From assembly GCA_902526045.1 (NCBI GenBank), contig CABZJI010000001.1, positions 331,900-395,899 on the forward strand: a stretch of DNA of 64,000 nucleotides. The letters are read 5' to 3'. The notes below the pieces were generated by a model. The model had not been told where the DNA came from. It worked only from the letters and a program-made list of their open reading frames with translations, and did no database searches. This stretch comes from an uncultured SAR86 cluster bacterium (GTDB lineage Bacteria; Pseudomonadota; Gammaproteobacteria; Magnimaribacterales; AG-339-G14). The translations under genes and the position numbers were made by a program. The first letter of the stretch is position 1. Each line of letters opens with the position of its first letter. This document shows, piece by piece, positions 1-12,571 of this stretch.

Positions 1-604
<604 letters not shown>

Positions 605-607
605 GTC

Positions 608-1630
608 ATGCCAAATCACAAATTTGAAAATGCTTTAGCCAGAAAATCTCAATCTTGCCCTCCAATATGGTTCATGCGACAGGCAGGGAGATACCATAAA
701 CACTATCAGTCGCTTCGCGAAAAATATTCTTTTGAAGAGCTATGTAAAAAACCTGAGTTAGCTGCAGAGACTGCCATAGGTCCAATTGAGGATTTTGATT
801 TTGATGTAGCAATTCTTTTTAGTGACATTTTGTGGCCTTTGCAAGCAATGGGGATGAATTTAGCATTTGATCCCGGGCCAAAATTTGAGGAAATTCTTAG
901 TGAACAAAATTTTAAAAAACTAATAAATAAAAAAGATCTTAGATTTATGGAGTTTCAGTCAGAAGCTCTGCAGCTGACCAAGAAAAAATTAGGCGATGAT
1001 AAATCGCTTATTGGATTTGTGGGAGGTCCTTGGACAGTCTTATCCTTTGGCATGGGGACAAATAAATTAGGTAGCAATTCTTTAAACCTTACAAGCGAAA
1101 AAAACTTTTTACTGGAGGAGTTTATTATTCCTTTTCTACAAAAAAATATTGCAATGCAAATTGAAGCAGGGGCTGAAATTGTAATGATTTTTGATTCTTC
1201 TGCACATCAATTAGCCAATATCGATTTTTCATCTTATATGGAAAAAGTAACAAAACATATGATTCAACCATTCAAACAAAAAGTTGGCTATTATGCTAAA
1301 GAAGAAGTTGATTATAATTGTATTATTTCCTATGCCAATGATAATGAAAATTCTTTTGCAGGCATTGGCATAGATTCACAAACTTCACTGCATGAAACTT
1401 TAAAAAATGTTGATCATGGATTCGTGCAAGGAAACTTTGATGAACTAAAATTTCTTGCAAATTCAAATGAGTTTTATCAAGCGCTAGATCATTTTATCGA
1501 AGACATGCTCTCTCTGAGACAAGACGAAAGGGCCGGTTGGGTCTGTGGGTTAGGACATGGAATTAATAAAGACACGCCCGAGGAACATGTGAAATATTTT
1601 GTCAGTCAAATTAGGCAGGCCTTTAAATGA
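608..1630 (+). CDS. hemE: Uroporphyrinogen decarboxylase
   Basis: Decarboxylates the four acetate side chains of uroporphyrinogen III to give coproporphyrinogen III. The 340-residue product is close to the usual length of about 355. The N-terminal substrate motif FMRQAGRY (Arg24, Arg28) and the catalytic Asp in LFSDIL (Asp73) are intact, as is the central GFVGGPWT segment. The C-terminal CGLGHGI motif is present near residue 315. It starts 3 bp after hemB and ends overlapping the hemH start by 4 bp (ATGA), which suggests translational coupling inside the heme operon. Confidence 0.97.
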   Translation: MPNHKFENALARKSQSCPPIWFMRQAGRYHKHYQSLREKYSFEELCKKPELAAETAIGPIEDFDFDVAILFSDILWPLQAMGMNLAFDPGPKFEEILSEQNFKKLINKKDLRFMEFQSEALQLTKKKLGDDKSLIGFVGGPWTVLSFGMGTNKLGSNSLNLTSEKNFLLEEFIIPFLQKNIAMQIEAGAEIVMIFDSSAHQLANIDFSSYMEKVTKHMIQPFKQKVGYYAKEEVDYNCIISYANDNENSFAGIGIDSQTSLHETLKNVDHGFVQGNFDELKFLANSNEFYQALDHFIEDMLSLRQDERAGWVCGLGHGINKDTPEEHVKYFVSQIRQAFK

Positions 1631-2616
1631 AATTTAAGGGAGAGCAAAATTTTCATCACGAAAATGAGCAAAAAAAGGGAGTGCTTATCACTTACTTAGG
1701 AACTCCTGATTCGCCAGATGTATTAAGCGTTCGAAGATATCTTAAAGAGTTTCTATCTGATCCTAGAATTATTGAAGTGCCAAAAATAATTTGGTGGTTT
1801 GTTCTAAACATTTTTATTTTAAATTTCAGATCATTTAATTCGGCTAAGTTATATAAGTCTATATGGACTGAAGAAGGATCTCCTTTATTAGCCAATTGCA
1901 TCAAGATAAAAGAAAAAGTTCAAAAATCTCTGCCATCAAATTACCAAGTAGCGCTTGGGATGAGGTATGGAAACCCCAGTATCGAAAGCGCTCTCAATGA
2001 ATTAAAAGAAGCAAACTGTAGGGAAATTGAGGTAATCACTCTCTTTCCACACTACTCTGCTACAACTGTTGGGAGTATTTTTGACTCAGTATCGAATGAA
2101 ATTAAATCGTGGAGATGGGTGCCAAGCGTTAAATTTTTGAATGGCTACCACGATAACCCATTACTCATTGAGATTTTGTCTAAAAGAATTCAAAAAAGTT
2201 TTGAATCTCAAGGCAAGCCCGACAAATTAGTATTTTCCTACCACTCTATACCAAAGAAATATTTTGATTCAGGAGATCCGTATCATTGTTTATGCCAAAA
2301 AACCTCTAGATTGATTGCAGAAAAACTTTCTTTAAACGAGGAAGATTATATTACAGCTTTTCAATCCAGATTTGGTCCATCTGAATGGTTAAAGCCCTAT
2401 ACTAGTGAAACAATGAAATCTCTTCCTAAAAAGGGAATCAAATCTGTTCAGGTTGTATCTCCAGGTTTTGGTGTCGACAACTTAGAAACTTTACAAGAAA
2501 TAGATATAGAAAATAAAGAATATTTCGAGGATGCTGGCGGAGAGAATTTTCATTATATCCCTTGCCTAAATGACGATGATGATCACGTTGATTTTCTTAT
2601 CAGTTTAATTGGTTAA
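1627..2616 (+). CDS. hemH: Ferrochelatase
   Basis: Inserts Fe2+ into protoporphyrin IX, the last step of heme synthesis. The product is 329 residues. It has the conserved early motif LLTYLGTPDSP-like segment (residues about 19-30), the metal-site His206 in SYHSIP and the catalytic Glu region in FQSRFGPSEWLKPYT (about residues 245-259). No cleavable signal is seen; the enzyme is expected at the cytoplasmic side of the inner membrane. The start codon overlaps the hemE stop, and hemF follows after 6 bp. The order hemH then hemF then hemG puts the final enzyme ahead of the two before it in the pathway, which is harmless in an operon. Confidence 0.96.
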   Translation: MKFKGEQNFHHENEQKKGVLITYLGTPDSPDVLSVRRYLKEFLSDPRIIEVPKIIWWFVLNIFILNFRSFNSAKLYKSIWTEEGSPLLANCIKIKEKVQKSLPSNYQVALGMRYGNPSIESALNELKEANCREIEVITLFPHYSATTVGSIFDSVSNEIKSWRWVPSVKFLNGYHDNPLLIEILSKRIQKSFESQGKPDKLVFSYHSIPKKYFDSGDPYHCLCQKTSRLIAEKLSLNEEDYITAFQSRFGPSEWLKPYTSETMKSLPKKGIKSVQVVSPGFGVDNLETLQEIDIENKEYFEDAGGENFHYIPCLNDDDDHVDFLISLIG

Positions 2617-2622
2617 TAAAAA

Positions 2623-3441
2623 TTGGAAATCAAAGAAAAAAAAGAATTTGCTTCAAATTGGTTTCGAGACTTAAGAGATACTTTCTGCTCTTCCTTTGAA
2701 TTGATTGAGGGTAATAAATTTAGCTTTGAAAGGAAATCGTGGTCACACAAACACTCAGGTGGCGGTGAAATGAGTATCTTGAAAGGCGAGGTTTTTGAAA
2801 AAGTTGGAGTTAACATTTCGACTGTCTCAGGAAAGTTTCAAGAAGACTTTAGAGGGCAAATAAAAGGTACAGAAGGTTCTCCAGAATATTTTGCAACTGG
2901 GATAAGCCTAGTTGCCCACATGAATTCACCAAAAATTCCTGCATTTCATTTCAATACAAGATTTCTTGTTACAGGAGAATCTTGGTTTGGAGGTGGGGCA
3001 GATTTAACTCCAACTCTTTCTGATAAAGAGGCAGTCAACCTTTTTCATAATCATATGAAAGATGCCTGTAGCGGTTATGGAAAAGAAGCTTATGATGAAT
3101 ATAAAAAAAATTGTGACGAATATTTTTATTTAGGCCATAGGTCAGAACCTAGAGGAGCCGGAGGGATTTTCTTTGATCATATTAATTCAAATAATTGGGA
3201 AAGAGACTTTGATTTTATAAAACAAGTCGGTAAATCTACTCATCAAGTAATTACGCAAATTGTTGAAAGTAAAAAAGATCTTTCTTGGACTGAAGAAGAG
3301 AAAGATTTACAACTTATAAAAAGAGGAAGATACGTAGAGTTTAATTTAATTTGGGATAGGGGAACTTTATTTGGATTAAAAACTGGTGGCTCGACTGAAG
3401 CAATTCTCATGTCTATGCCTCCAACAGCAAAGTGGGATTGA
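2623..3441 (+). CDS. hemF: Oxygen-dependent coproporphyrinogen III oxidase, short C-terminus
   Basis: Uses O2 to convert coproporphyrinogen III to protoporphyrinogen IX. The start is a TTG six bases after hemH; no ATG gives the conserved N-terminus. Recognisable HemF segments include GGGEMSILKGEVFEKVGVN (about residues 46-64), SWFGGGADLTP (about 118-128), GHRSEPRGAGGIFFDH and KRGRYVEFNLIWDRGT near the C-terminus. The protein is 272 residues and stops at PPTAKWD. E. coli HemF (299 residues) continues about 25 residues past this point, so the usual C-terminal tail is missing; the hemG start codon overlaps the stop directly. Catalytic segments are all retained, so it is probably active. Confidence 0.94.
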   Translation: MEIKEKKEFASNWFRDLRDTFCSSFELIEGNKFSFERKSWSHKHSGGGEMSILKGEVFEKVGVNISTVSGKFQEDFRGQIKGTEGSPEYFATGISLVAHMNSPKIPAFHFNTRFLVTGESWFGGGADLTPTLSDKEAVNLFHNHMKDACSGYGKEAYDEYKKNCDEYFYLGHRSEPRGAGGIFFDHINSNNWERDFDFIKQVGKSTHQVITQIVESKKDLSWTEEEKDLQLIKRGRYVEFNLIWDRGTLFGLKTGGSTEAILMSMPPTAKWD

Positions 3442-3965
3442 TGAAGGGGCTTATTATTTACTCATCTGTAGACGGTCACACAAAAAAAATTTCAGAGAGA
3501 ATATTATCAAAGCTTGATTCTAGTGATGATTACGAATTAATTTCGCTGGATGACCTATTAGATGAACACATTGAAAAGGCTGACAAAATTCTTGTAGGAG
3601 CAAGTATAAGATATGGTAAATATAGAAGAAATTTATTAGATTTTTTTAATTCATACTCGGATGTTTTGATTAGAAAGAAAACAGCTTTTTTTAGCGTCAA
3701 CGTAGTTGCAAGAAAGGAAGGAAAAAATAAGCCTAAAAATAATCCATACTTAATAAAATTATTAAAAAAACTTTCCTTTAAGCCTGATCTCATTGAAGTT
3801 TTTGCAGGAGTGGTAGATTACCCTAAATACAACTTCTTTGATAAATACATAATTCTTTTTATTATGTTTTTAACTAAAGGTCCAAAGGATATAAGCAAAA
3901 CTCATGAATTCACTGATTGGGATAAAGTTGATCTCTTTGCAAAACTTTTCTCAGACCTCAGGTAA
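3441..3965 (+). CDS. hemG: Menaquinone-type protoporphyrinogen IX oxidase, flavodoxin family
   Basis: Oxidises protoporphyrinogen IX to protoporphyrin IX, passing electrons to quinone. The product is 174 residues, close to E. coli HemG (181). The N-terminal FMN-binding loop is IIYSSVDGHTKKI and the SIRYGKYR segment near residue 60 matches the family. The ATG at 3441 shares its A with the hemF TGA stop; a GTG nine bases upstream is in frame but less likely. A hydrophobic stretch near residue 140 agrees with membrane association. Operon context (hemB-E-H-F-G) supports the assignment over a generic flavodoxin. Confidence 0.9.
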   Translation: MKGLIIYSSVDGHTKKISERILSKLDSSDDYELISLDDLLDEHIEKADKILVGASIRYGKYRRNLLDFFNSYSDVLIRKKTAFFSVNVVARKEGKNKPKNNPYLIKLLKKLSFKPDLIEVFAGVVDYPKYNFFDKYIILFIMFLTKGPKDISKTHEFTDWDKVDLFAKLFSDLR

Positions 3966-3983
3966 TATCTCCTAACTATCGTT

Positions 3984-3989
3984 TATAAT
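3984..3989 (+). promoter_or_regulatory. Candidate -10 box for coaD (possible leaderless transcript)
   Basis: A perfect TATAAT lies exactly 6 bases before the coaD ATG. With normal sigma-70 spacing, transcription would begin at or next to the start codon. No clear TTGACA-like -35 is seen at 16-18 bases, and there is no Shine-Dalgarno sequence. In AT-rich DNA a chance match is possible. Confidence 0.4.
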
Positions 3990-3995
3990 ATCCAT

Positions 3996-4475
3996 ATGCA
4001 AAGAGCGGTATATCCTGGGACTTTTGATCCTATGACTATGGGGCATGTAGATCTGGTAAAAAGAGCAAGTAAGCTTTTCGATTCAGTAATAATCGCTATT
4101 GCTTCCAGCGATTCTAAGAAACCTATGTTTACACTTGAAGAGAGGATTGCGATAGGAAATAAAATATTTGCTGATGATCCTAAGGTAGAAGTGGTTGGTT
4201 TTTCTGGTTTATTAGTTAACTTCGCCAAAGAAAATGATGCGAATATCTTGATCAGAGGCTTAAGGGTAGTAGCAGATTTTGAATACGAATTTCAATTAGC
4301 AAATATGAATAGAGCAATGAGCCCTGATATTGAGAGCGTTTTCCTCACTCCTAAGGAAGAGTACTCTTACATTTCATCAAGTTTAGTAAAAGAAATTGCT
4401 ACGATGGGGGGAGATGTAGATAGATTCGTTGATCCAGTGACTTTGGAAGCTCTTAATCAGAAGATTAATAATTAG
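3996..4475 (+). CDS. coaD: Phosphopantetheine adenylyltransferase
   Basis: Transfers AMP from ATP to 4'-phosphopantetheine, the penultimate step of coenzyme A synthesis. The 159-residue length is typical. The nucleotidyltransferase motif is [12 protein letters not shown] (residues 4-15); the [10 protein letters not shown] segment near residue 128 is the second phosphate-binding region. It is convergent with mutM and overlaps it by 4 bp, a neighbour pair also seen in other Gammaproteobacteria. The last enzyme of the pathway, coaE, is near the other end of the window. Confidence 0.97.
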   Translation: MQRAVYPGTFDPMTMGHVDLVKRASKLFDSVIIAIASSDSKKPMFTLEERIAIGNKIFADDPKVEVVGFSGLLVNFAKENDANILIRGLRVVADFEYEFQLANMNRAMSPDIESVFLTPKEEYSYISSSLVKEIATMGGDVDRFVDPVTLEALNQKINN

Positions 4476-5284
4476 CGCTGACAACTTGAGCAGAAGACCG
4501 TGCTTCTGTTGTTCATTCTAATTTCTTTAAGAATTTTTCCGCAGTTAAAGCAACTTTCGTTTCCTCTTCCGTATACTTTTAATTCAATCTTAAAATAACC
4601 AGGAACACTGTCAGGATTTAAATAATCTCTCAAAGTTGTCCCACCAGCCTTGATAGCTTTTTTTAATACTTTTTTTATCGATGTCACTAAGGAGCTGGCT
4701 TCATTTTTTGAAATTCTATAAGCCTTTTTTGTGGGTTTTATGTTTGAATCAAATAAGGCTTCACACGCATAGATATTTCCTATGCCAACTACTACTTTTG
4801 AATTCATAATAAAAGTCTTAATAGGAACCTTTCTTCCTCTGGAAATTTTAAAAAGGTAGCTTTCATCAAAAGCATCGGACAGTGGCTCTGGTCCAAGTGA
4901 TTTAATAAGGAAATGATTTTCAAAATCTTTAGTGTAATGAATTGAACCGAATCTTCTTGGATCTGTGTATCTGAGGATCATTCCATTCTCAAAACATAAA
5001 TCCCAATGGTCGTGTTTCAGCGGTGCTATATTATTAGATAAGTATCGTAGGCTTCCAGACATGCCTAAATGAATCAGAAGATATTCTGAATCCAAACTAA
5101 CAATTAAGTATTTCGCTCTTCTTGAAAGGGTAGAAACCCTTTTGGAAATAAGTATTTTTGATAATTTTGATGAAACTGGCCAACGAAGATTTTTATTCCT
5201 TAATTCAAAGGTCTTTATCTGACTTTTTTCTAATTTAGGTTTTAGAGCCCTAACAGTAGTTTCAACTTCCGGTAATTCGGGCAT
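4472..5284 (-). CDS. mutM: Formamidopyrimidine-DNA glycosylase
   Basis: Base-excision repair glycosylase/AP lyase removing 8-oxoguanine and formamidopyrimidines. It is 270 residues, the usual size. The N-terminus [12 protein letters not shown] carries the catalytic Pro2-Glu3 pair. The middle segment [11 protein letters not shown] (about residue 167) is the helix-two-turn-helix region. The C-terminal zinc finger has four cysteines in the pattern CFNCGK...CSSC within the last 30 residues. It starts 3 bp from the tolC stop on the same strand and is probably transcribed with it. Confidence 0.97.
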   Translation of the reverse strand: MPELPEVETTVRALKPKLEKSQIKTFELRNKNLRWPVSSKLSKILISKRVSTLSRRAKYLIVSLDSEYLLIHLGMSGSLRYLSNNIAPLKHDHWDLCFENGMILRYTDPRRFGSIHYTKDFENHFLIKSLGPEPLSDAFDESYLFKISRGRKVPIKTFIMNSKVVVGIGNIYACEALFDSNIKPTKKAYRISKNEASSLVTSIKKVLKKAIKAGGTTLRDYLNPDSVPGYFKIELKVYGRGNESCFNCGKILKEIRMNNRSTVFCSSCQR

Positions 5285-5287
5285 GAA

Positions 5288-6643
5288 TCAATTCATAAAT
5301 TCATCTAGGTTGTAGAGATCTTGCGGAGAAAGAGTCCCAGCAGAAAGTTTCAGACCAAAATCAGATAGGATGAAGTCGTATTTAGCAGATGCATAATCTC
5401 TCTCGGCCGCAAAAACATTTCTTTGCGCATTTAAAAGATCAATAATATTTCTTGTATTTGCCTCAAAACCATATTCTGTAGCTATCAAAGCAGATTCAGC
5501 TGATTTAAATGCTTGCTCTCGCGCTTGAACATTAGCCTTTGCTGTTAATAAAGATGAATGTTTTGATTTTATGTCTTGGATAACACTTCTTGTTGTGAAT
5601 TTACTTTGCTCTTTTGCTTTATCATAATTTGCATATGCTTCTCTTCTCTTTGAATGAGCAATACCTCCTGCTACTAGAGGCCAGCTAAACTGTATAGAAT
5701 AGTTATTAGATTCAGTTTCTATACCTAAAAGAGGATTTTCAATAAAACCACCAAACCTTCCTTGATAAGAAGTACTACTATTGAGGGTACCAACTAAATC
5801 GATATTAGGAATGTGACCACCAATGCTAGCCTTTGCATTATTTTGAGCAGACCTTTCAAAAAGCTTAGCTGTCTTAAGTACATTGCTATTAATTAGACCA
5901 ATTCTTACCCATTCATTTTGATCTTCAACAAGTACTTTCCCAAATGGATAGTCTATTAAATCTGATATCTCAGGAGCTTCATTAACTAGGGCTATTAGAA
6001 TTTCTCTAGCAACCTCTAGTTGACCTTCAGAAGCAATTTTGGCGACTCTGGACAAATCATAGAACGCTTGAGTTTCTTGAAAATCTGTAATGGGAGATAT
6101 ATTTTCTTCAAATAATCGTTTCGCTCTGTCTAATTGTTTTTTAAGTGCCTCCTCTTCAGATATAGCTGTTTCGAGATTATTTTGTGCTTTTAATAATCCA
6201 AAATAAGCTTGAGCAACCCTAAAGATCATTTGTTGCTGAGATAATAGAAATTCCGCTGCAGCACTCTCACTTAAAGCTTTACCGCTAGCAAATTGAAACC
6301 ATCTATCTACTCTAACTATTGGCTGACTTAATCTTAGAGAATAACCAAATGAGTTGTATTCATCTGTCTTATTGCTATCAATGAAACTATTGTTCCAAGC
6401 GGTTGATGCAGTAGTAGTGATAGACGGTAAAAGTCCAGCTAGAGCCTGTTCCTTGATTTCTTTATTAGCCCGAAAAGTTGCCTCTGCTATTTTCAACTGA
6501 GGGTCTTCTTCTAAAGCAATTTCATATATTTCAGATAGAGTTTTACCTATAACAGATGGAGTTAGAAATGTAATCAAAAAAGAAAAGATAAAAATTTTCA
6601 TGTTAAGAATATCTAGATATTTTTTTTTAAAAGTTAGCTTCAT
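5288..6643 (-). CDS. tolC: TolC family outer-membrane efflux channel
   Basis: Trimeric outer-membrane channel that works with RND/ABC efflux pumps and type I secretion. The 451-residue protein has an N-terminal hydrophobic signal (about residues 17-33) and two long helical repeats typical of TolC, starting at TLSEIYEIALEEDP and again in the second half. A second in-frame ATG at 6601 would give a shorter and more canonical signal peptide, so the true start may be there; neither ATG has a clear Shine-Dalgarno. It is divergent from thiC; the tolC-thiC-parE-parC neighbourhood is conserved in Pseudomonas-like genomes. Partner pump genes are not in this window. Confidence 0.93.
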   Translation of the reverse strand: MKLTFKKKYLDILNMKIFIFSFLITFLTPSVIGKTLSEIYEIALEEDPQLKIAEATFRANKEIKEQALAGLLPSITTTASTAWNNSFIDSNKTDEYNSFGYSLRLSQPIVRVDRWFQFASGKALSESAAAEFLLSQQQMIFRVAQAYFGLLKAQNNLETAISEEEALKKQLDRAKRLFEENISPITDFQETQAFYDLSRVAKIASEGQLEVAREILIALVNEAPEISDLIDYPFGKVLVEDQNEWVRIGLINSNVLKTAKLFERSAQNNAKASIGGHIPNIDLVGTLNSSTSYQGRFGGFIENPLLGIETESNNYSIQFSWPLVAGGIAHSKRREAYANYDKAKEQSKFTTRSVIQDIKSKHSSLLTAKANVQAREQAFKSAESALIATEYGFEANTRNIIDLLNAQRNVFAAERDYASAKYDFILSDFGLKLSAGTLSPQDLYNLDEFMN

Positions 6644-6670
6644 AATAATTTTTTGTGGGGCATTATGCTA

Positions 6671-6676
6671 TAAAAT
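6671..6676 (+). promoter_or_regulatory. Candidate -10 box for thiC
   Basis: TAAAAT (within TATAAAAT) ends 7 bases before the thiC ATG, giving a very short or absent 5' leader. Only 40 bp separate the annotated tolC and thiC starts (82 bp if tolC starts at 6601), so a TPP riboswitch of about 100 nt does not fit. AT-richness makes chance matches common. Confidence 0.3.
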
Positions 6677-6680
6677 ATAG

Positions 6681-8447
<1,767 letters not shown>

Positions 8448-8459
8448 ACACAAACAATA

Positions 8460-10346
8460 GTGGTGAAGGAGTATACATCCGAATCAATTGAGGTGCTCTC
8501 TGGTCTTGAGCCCGTCAGAAAAAGACCGGGAATGTACACAGATACTTCCAATCCAAATCACCTAATAGCAGAAGTAGTCGATAATAGCGTAGATGAAGCA
8601 CTTGCTGGACATGCTAAACAAATATCAGTTCTTCTTTTAAAAGATGGATCTATTACAGTTGAAGATGATGGCAGGGGCATGCCAGTAGACATTCATCCAG
8701 AAGAAAAGGTTCCAGGCGTTGAATTAATTTTTACTAGGTTGCACGCTGGCGCAAAATTTACTAACAAGGATTACACCTTCTCGGGAGGGCTTCATGGCGT
8801 TGGAGTTTCCGTTGTTAATGCATTGTCCAAAAAACTAAATGCCGAAATCAAAAGAGATGGAAAAAAACACGAAATTCAATTTAAAGGCGGTGAAATCTCT
8901 AAACCACTCAAAGTAGTTGATTCTGTTGGGCAAAGGAATACCGGTACTAAGATTACCTTTTACCCTGATGAAGCATTTCTCGACACCACAAAAATATCAG
9001 TAAAAAATTTAAAGTATTCCCTGAAGGCAAAAGCTGTTCTTTGTTCAGGTTTGACCATAAATTTCACAGATAAGATTGCTAATGAAAAAGAGACGTGGTG
9101 TTTTGTCGATGGCTTGGGAGATTATTTAAAAAAGACCCTTGATTCAGAATTATTACCCAGTGATCCAATAGAAGGAGAATTTTCTGACGGAGAACAAGGT
9201 CTCAGTTGGGCTGTTGCTTGGTCAAATAAAATTCTTACGGAAAGTTATGTCAATTTAATACCTACTATCGAAGGAGGAACTCATGAAGCAGGACTAAGGT
9301 CTGGTATTACTGAATCCATAAGAGAGTTTTGTTCACTAAGAAACTTAATTCCGAAAGGAATCAAATTGACTCAGGAAGATGTCATGAAAGATTGTTCATT
9401 TATTTTATCTGCAAAGATAAAGGATCCACAGTTTACTGGGCAAACGAAAGAAAAGTTATCTTCTAAAGATTTTCAGGCCACTGCTACCTCAATAATTAAA
9501 GATGCTTTTTCATTATGGTTGAATCAAGAAACAGAGGCAGCAGAAAAAATTGCTCTGCTTAGCATTGATAACGCTCAAGAAAGGTCAAAGCAAGTAAAAA
9601 AAGTAGAAAGAAAGAAAATTACAAAAGGACCAACTTTGCCGGGAAAACTTACAGATTGTGTTTCCACAGATGATGATGAAACTGAGCTTTTCTTAGTTGA
9701 GGGAGAGTCAGCAGGAGGATCAGCCAAGCAAGCTAGAGATAGAAACTTTCAGGCAGTAATGTCATTAAAAGGAAAGATATTAAATACTTGGGAAGTTGAT
9801 ACAGGTTCCATAACTCAGTCTCAAGAGGTAAAAGATATCTCTCTCGCTCTTGGTTTAGAGCCAGGATGTAATGATTTAAATGGTCTTCGTTATGGGAAAG
9901 TTTGTATCCTTGCTGATGCCGATTCTGATGGTGCACATATAGCAACACTATTGTGTGCTTTATTTTTAAGACATTTTAGACCTCTTGTTGAGGCTGGAAA
10001 AGTCTTTGTCGCGCAACCTCCTCTGTATAGAGTTGACCAAGGGAAAGAAGTTTTTTATGCCCTTGATGACGAAGAAAAAGATGATTTGGTGAAACAGTTA
10101 GGCAAAAAAAATAAATCAAAGAAAATTGAAGTACAAAGATTCAAAGGTTTAGGAGAAATGAACCCAGGCCAGCTAAGAGAAACTACTATGATTAAAGACT
10201 CAAGAAAACTTGTAAAATTAACACTAGATCAGCCTACAAAATCAATATCTATGATGGATATGTTGCTCTCAAAAAAAAGAGCATCAGATAGAAAAATATG
10301 GTTAGAGGATAAAGGAAATCTAGCTACTTTAAGTAAAGGAGAATGA
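8460..10346 (+). CDS. parE: DNA topoisomerase IV subunit B
   Basis: ATPase subunit of topoisomerase IV, which decatenates daughter chromosomes. The 628 residues fit ParE (about 630) rather than GyrB (about 800). The GHKL ATP-binding motifs are [21 protein letters not shown] and [15 protein letters not shown]. The TOPRIM domain has [19 protein letters not shown] (about residue 415) and DADSDGAHI (about 486). The first codon is GTG, with a second GTG directly after it. The 3' end overlaps parC by 4 bp (ATGA), so the two subunits are translationally coupled. Confidence 0.96.
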   Translation: MVKEYTSESIEVLSGLEPVRKRPGMYTDTSNPNHLIAEVVDNSVDEALAGHAKQISVLLLKDGSITVEDDGRGMPVDIHPEEKVPGVELIFTRLHAGAKFTNKDYTFSGGLHGVGVSVVNALSKKLNAEIKRDGKKHEIQFKGGEISKPLKVVDSVGQRNTGTKITFYPDEAFLDTTKISVKNLKYSLKAKAVLCSGLTINFTDKIANEKETWCFVDGLGDYLKKTLDSELLPSDPIEGEFSDGEQGLSWAVAWSNKILTESYVNLIPTIEGGTHEAGLRSGITESIREFCSLRNLIPKGIKLTQEDVMKDCSFILSAKIKDPQFTGQTKEKLSSKDFQATATSIIKDAFSLWLNQETEAAEKIALLSIDNAQERSKQVKKVERKKITKGPTLPGKLTDCVSTDDDETELFLVEGESAGGSAKQARDRNFQAVMSLKGKILNTWEVDTGSITQSQEVKDISLALGLEPGCNDLNGLRYGKVCILADADSDGAHIATLLCALFLRHFRPLVEAGKVFVAQPPLYRVDQGKEVFYALDDEEKDDLVKQLGKKNKSKKIEVQRFKGLGEMNPGQLRETTMIKDSRKLVKLTLDQPTKSISMMDMLLSKKRASDRKIWLEDKGNLATLSKGE

Positions 10347-12571
10347 GCAAAGAAAGTGATCTACCATTTTTCAATTACGCTGAAAAGGCGTACTTGGAAT
10401 ATTCTATGTACGTCATTCTTGATAGGGCATTACCTTTTATAGGCGATGGGTTAAAGCCAGTTCAAAGAAGGATTATTTATGCAATGTCTGAATTAGGACT
10501 TAAATCCAGCTCTAAGTTTAAAAAAAGTGCCAGAACTGTGGGAGATGTAATAGGTAAATTTCATCCGCACGGTGACTCTGCAGCCTACGAAGCAATGGTT
10601 TTGTTAGCTCAAAGCTTTTCTACCAGATATCCATTGTTAGAAGGACAGGGAAATTGGGGATCTTTAGACGATCCAAAAAGTTTTGCTGCTATGAGATATA
10701 CGGAATGTAGGTTGTCTGCTTATGCTCAATCACTTCTTGAAGAGGCAGCACAAGGAACGGTTGACTGGATACCAAATTTTGATGGAACTTTAATTGAACC
10801 AAAATTTCTTCCGGATAGACTTCCAAATGTTTTATTAAATGGTGCTTCTGGAATTGCAGTTGGGATGGCAACAGATATACCGCCGCATAATCTAAAAGAA
10901 ATTGTTAATGGTGTGATTGCTTTGATTGATAGTCCAAAACTTTCAAATGAAGAATTGATGAAAGATATTTCAGCGCCAGACTATCCTACCTCGGCTCAGA
11001 TTATGAACTCCGAAGATGAGGTTTTAGAAATATATGAGACTGGAAAAGGAGCCATTACTTTAAGATCAACATTTGAAATAGAGGATGGAAATATCGTCAT
11101 TAATTCTCTTCCATACCAAGTCTCTTCAATGAAAGCAATTGAACAAATTGCTGCACAGATTGATTCTAAAAAGCTTTCAATGATTGAAGATATAAGAGAT
11201 GAAGGAGACGAACATAATCCCGTACGAATTGTAATTGTCCCTAGATCAAATCGTGTAGATAAGGAAGCGTTAATGTCTCACTTATTTGCTACAACTGAGC
11301 TTCAAAAAAATACGCGCGTTAACATGAATGCTATTGGCCTTGATGGAAAGCCCAGAGTATTTGACCTCAAGGGAATTCTAAAGGAATGGATTAAGTTCAG
11401 AACAGAGACTGTAAAAAGGCGAATACAACATAGGCTTGATTGGGTTGATGACAGACTTCATATCTTAAAAGGTCTCCTGATAGCCTATTTAAATCTTGAG
11501 GAAATAATAAATATCATCAGAAACCAAGACGATCCAAAAAAGACTTTAATGAAAAAATTTAAACTTTCAGATCTTCAAGCTAATGCAATTTTGGATATAC
11601 GTCTTAGACAATTAGCTAAACTTGAAGAAATTTCTATAAAAACTGAACAAGAGGATCTAGCCTCAGAAAAGAAGGAGTTGGAAGCATACCTAAAATCATC
11701 ATCTCGGCTGAAAACTCTTATTAAAAGAGAGCTTAAAGCTGATGCAGAAGAATATGGCGATGAACGAAAAAGTTTTTATGGAGAAGGATTTTCAGCAAAA
11801 GCGTTTGATGAGTTAGATCTTATTTCTAATGATCCTATGACGGTCGTTTTATCAGAAAAAGGATGGATTAGAGCAGCTAAAGGACACGACATTGATCCTG
11901 AAAGCTTGCAATACAGGGAAGGTGATAGTTTTCTTTCAGCAAGTAAAGGCAGAAATAGTGAATCTGTGGTGATCATTGATAATTCAGGAAAATCTTACTC
12001 TTTACCTATTCATAAATTACCATCCGCCAGAGGCCAAGGTGAACCGGTTTCAGGAAAAATTAATGCTCCGTCTGGATCAAGTTTTATGGGTGTTATTGCC
12101 GGTTCAGCTGATCAAAAGCTACTTTTAATTTCAGATCTTGGATATGGTTTCTTAACTAAAGTTGAAGATATTTTTACAAAAAATAGATCCGGTAAATCAG
12201 CTTTAAATGTTAAAGATGCGAATCCTATCAAACCTGTTGAGATAAGAGAAACTGATCAGAGAATTGCTCTTGTTACAGCTGCAGGAAAATTATTAGTAAT
12301 TAATATTGAGGATATTCCCGTATTAGCCAGAGGAAAGGGAAATAAATTAATTGGAATTGATAAGAAACTTTATGCTTCCGAAGAAGATAAAGTTATTTTT
12401 GCCAATGCTCTTGGCGAAAATGACTCCCTAAAAATATTTAGTGGTAAGCAACACTTTGAAATAAAATCAAAAGACTTAAATAACTTTTTTGGTGCGAGAG
12501 GGAGAAAGGGAAATTTTCTTCCAAAAGGCTTTAGAAAAATCAATAGGACAGAAAGTATCTTAAAGGACTAG
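10343..12571 (+). CDS. parC: DNA topoisomerase IV subunit A
   Basis: DNA cleavage/religation subunit of topoisomerase IV. The 742-residue length is typical of ParC. The catalytic tyrosine is Tyr119 in [11 protein letters not shown]. The quinolone-resistance region reads [11 protein letters not shown] with Ser79 and Glu83, the residues found in sensitive enzymes. The C-terminal third contains the beta-pinwheel repeats. It overlaps parE by 4 bp upstream, and its stop overlaps the convergent aminotransferase by 4 bp. Confidence 0.96.
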   Translation: MSKESDLPFFNYAEKAYLEYSMYVILDRALPFIGDGLKPVQRRIIYAMSELGLKSSSKFKKSARTVGDVIGKFHPHGDSAAYEAMVLLAQSFSTRYPLLEGQGNWGSLDDPKSFAAMRYTECRLSAYAQSLLEEAAQGTVDWIPNFDGTLIEPKFLPDRLPNVLLNGASGIAVGMATDIPPHNLKEIVNGVIALIDSPKLSNEELMKDISAPDYPTSAQIMNSEDEVLEIYETGKGAITLRSTFEIEDGNIVINSLPYQVSSMKAIEQIAAQIDSKKLSMIEDIRDEGDEHNPVRIVIVPRSNRVDKEALMSHLFATTELQKNTRVNMNAIGLDGKPRVFDLKGILKEWIKFRTETVKRRIQHRLDWVDDRLHILKGLLIAYLNLEEIINIIRNQDDPKKTLMKKFKLSDLQANAILDIRLRQLAKLEEISIKTEQEDLASEKKELEAYLKSSSRLKTLIKRELKADAEEYGDERKSFYGEGFSAKAFDELDLISNDPMTVVLSEKGWIRAAKGHDIDPESLQYREGDSFLSASKGRNSESVVIIDNSGKSYSLPIHKLPSARGQGEPVSGKINAPSGSSFMGVIAGSADQKLLLISDLGYGFLTKVEDIFTKNRSGKSALNVKDANPIKPVEIRETDQRIALVTAAGKLLVINIEDIPVLARGKGNKLIGIDKKLYASEEDKVIFANALGENDSLKIFSGKQHFEIKSKDLNNFFGARGRKGNFLPKGFRKINRTESILKD

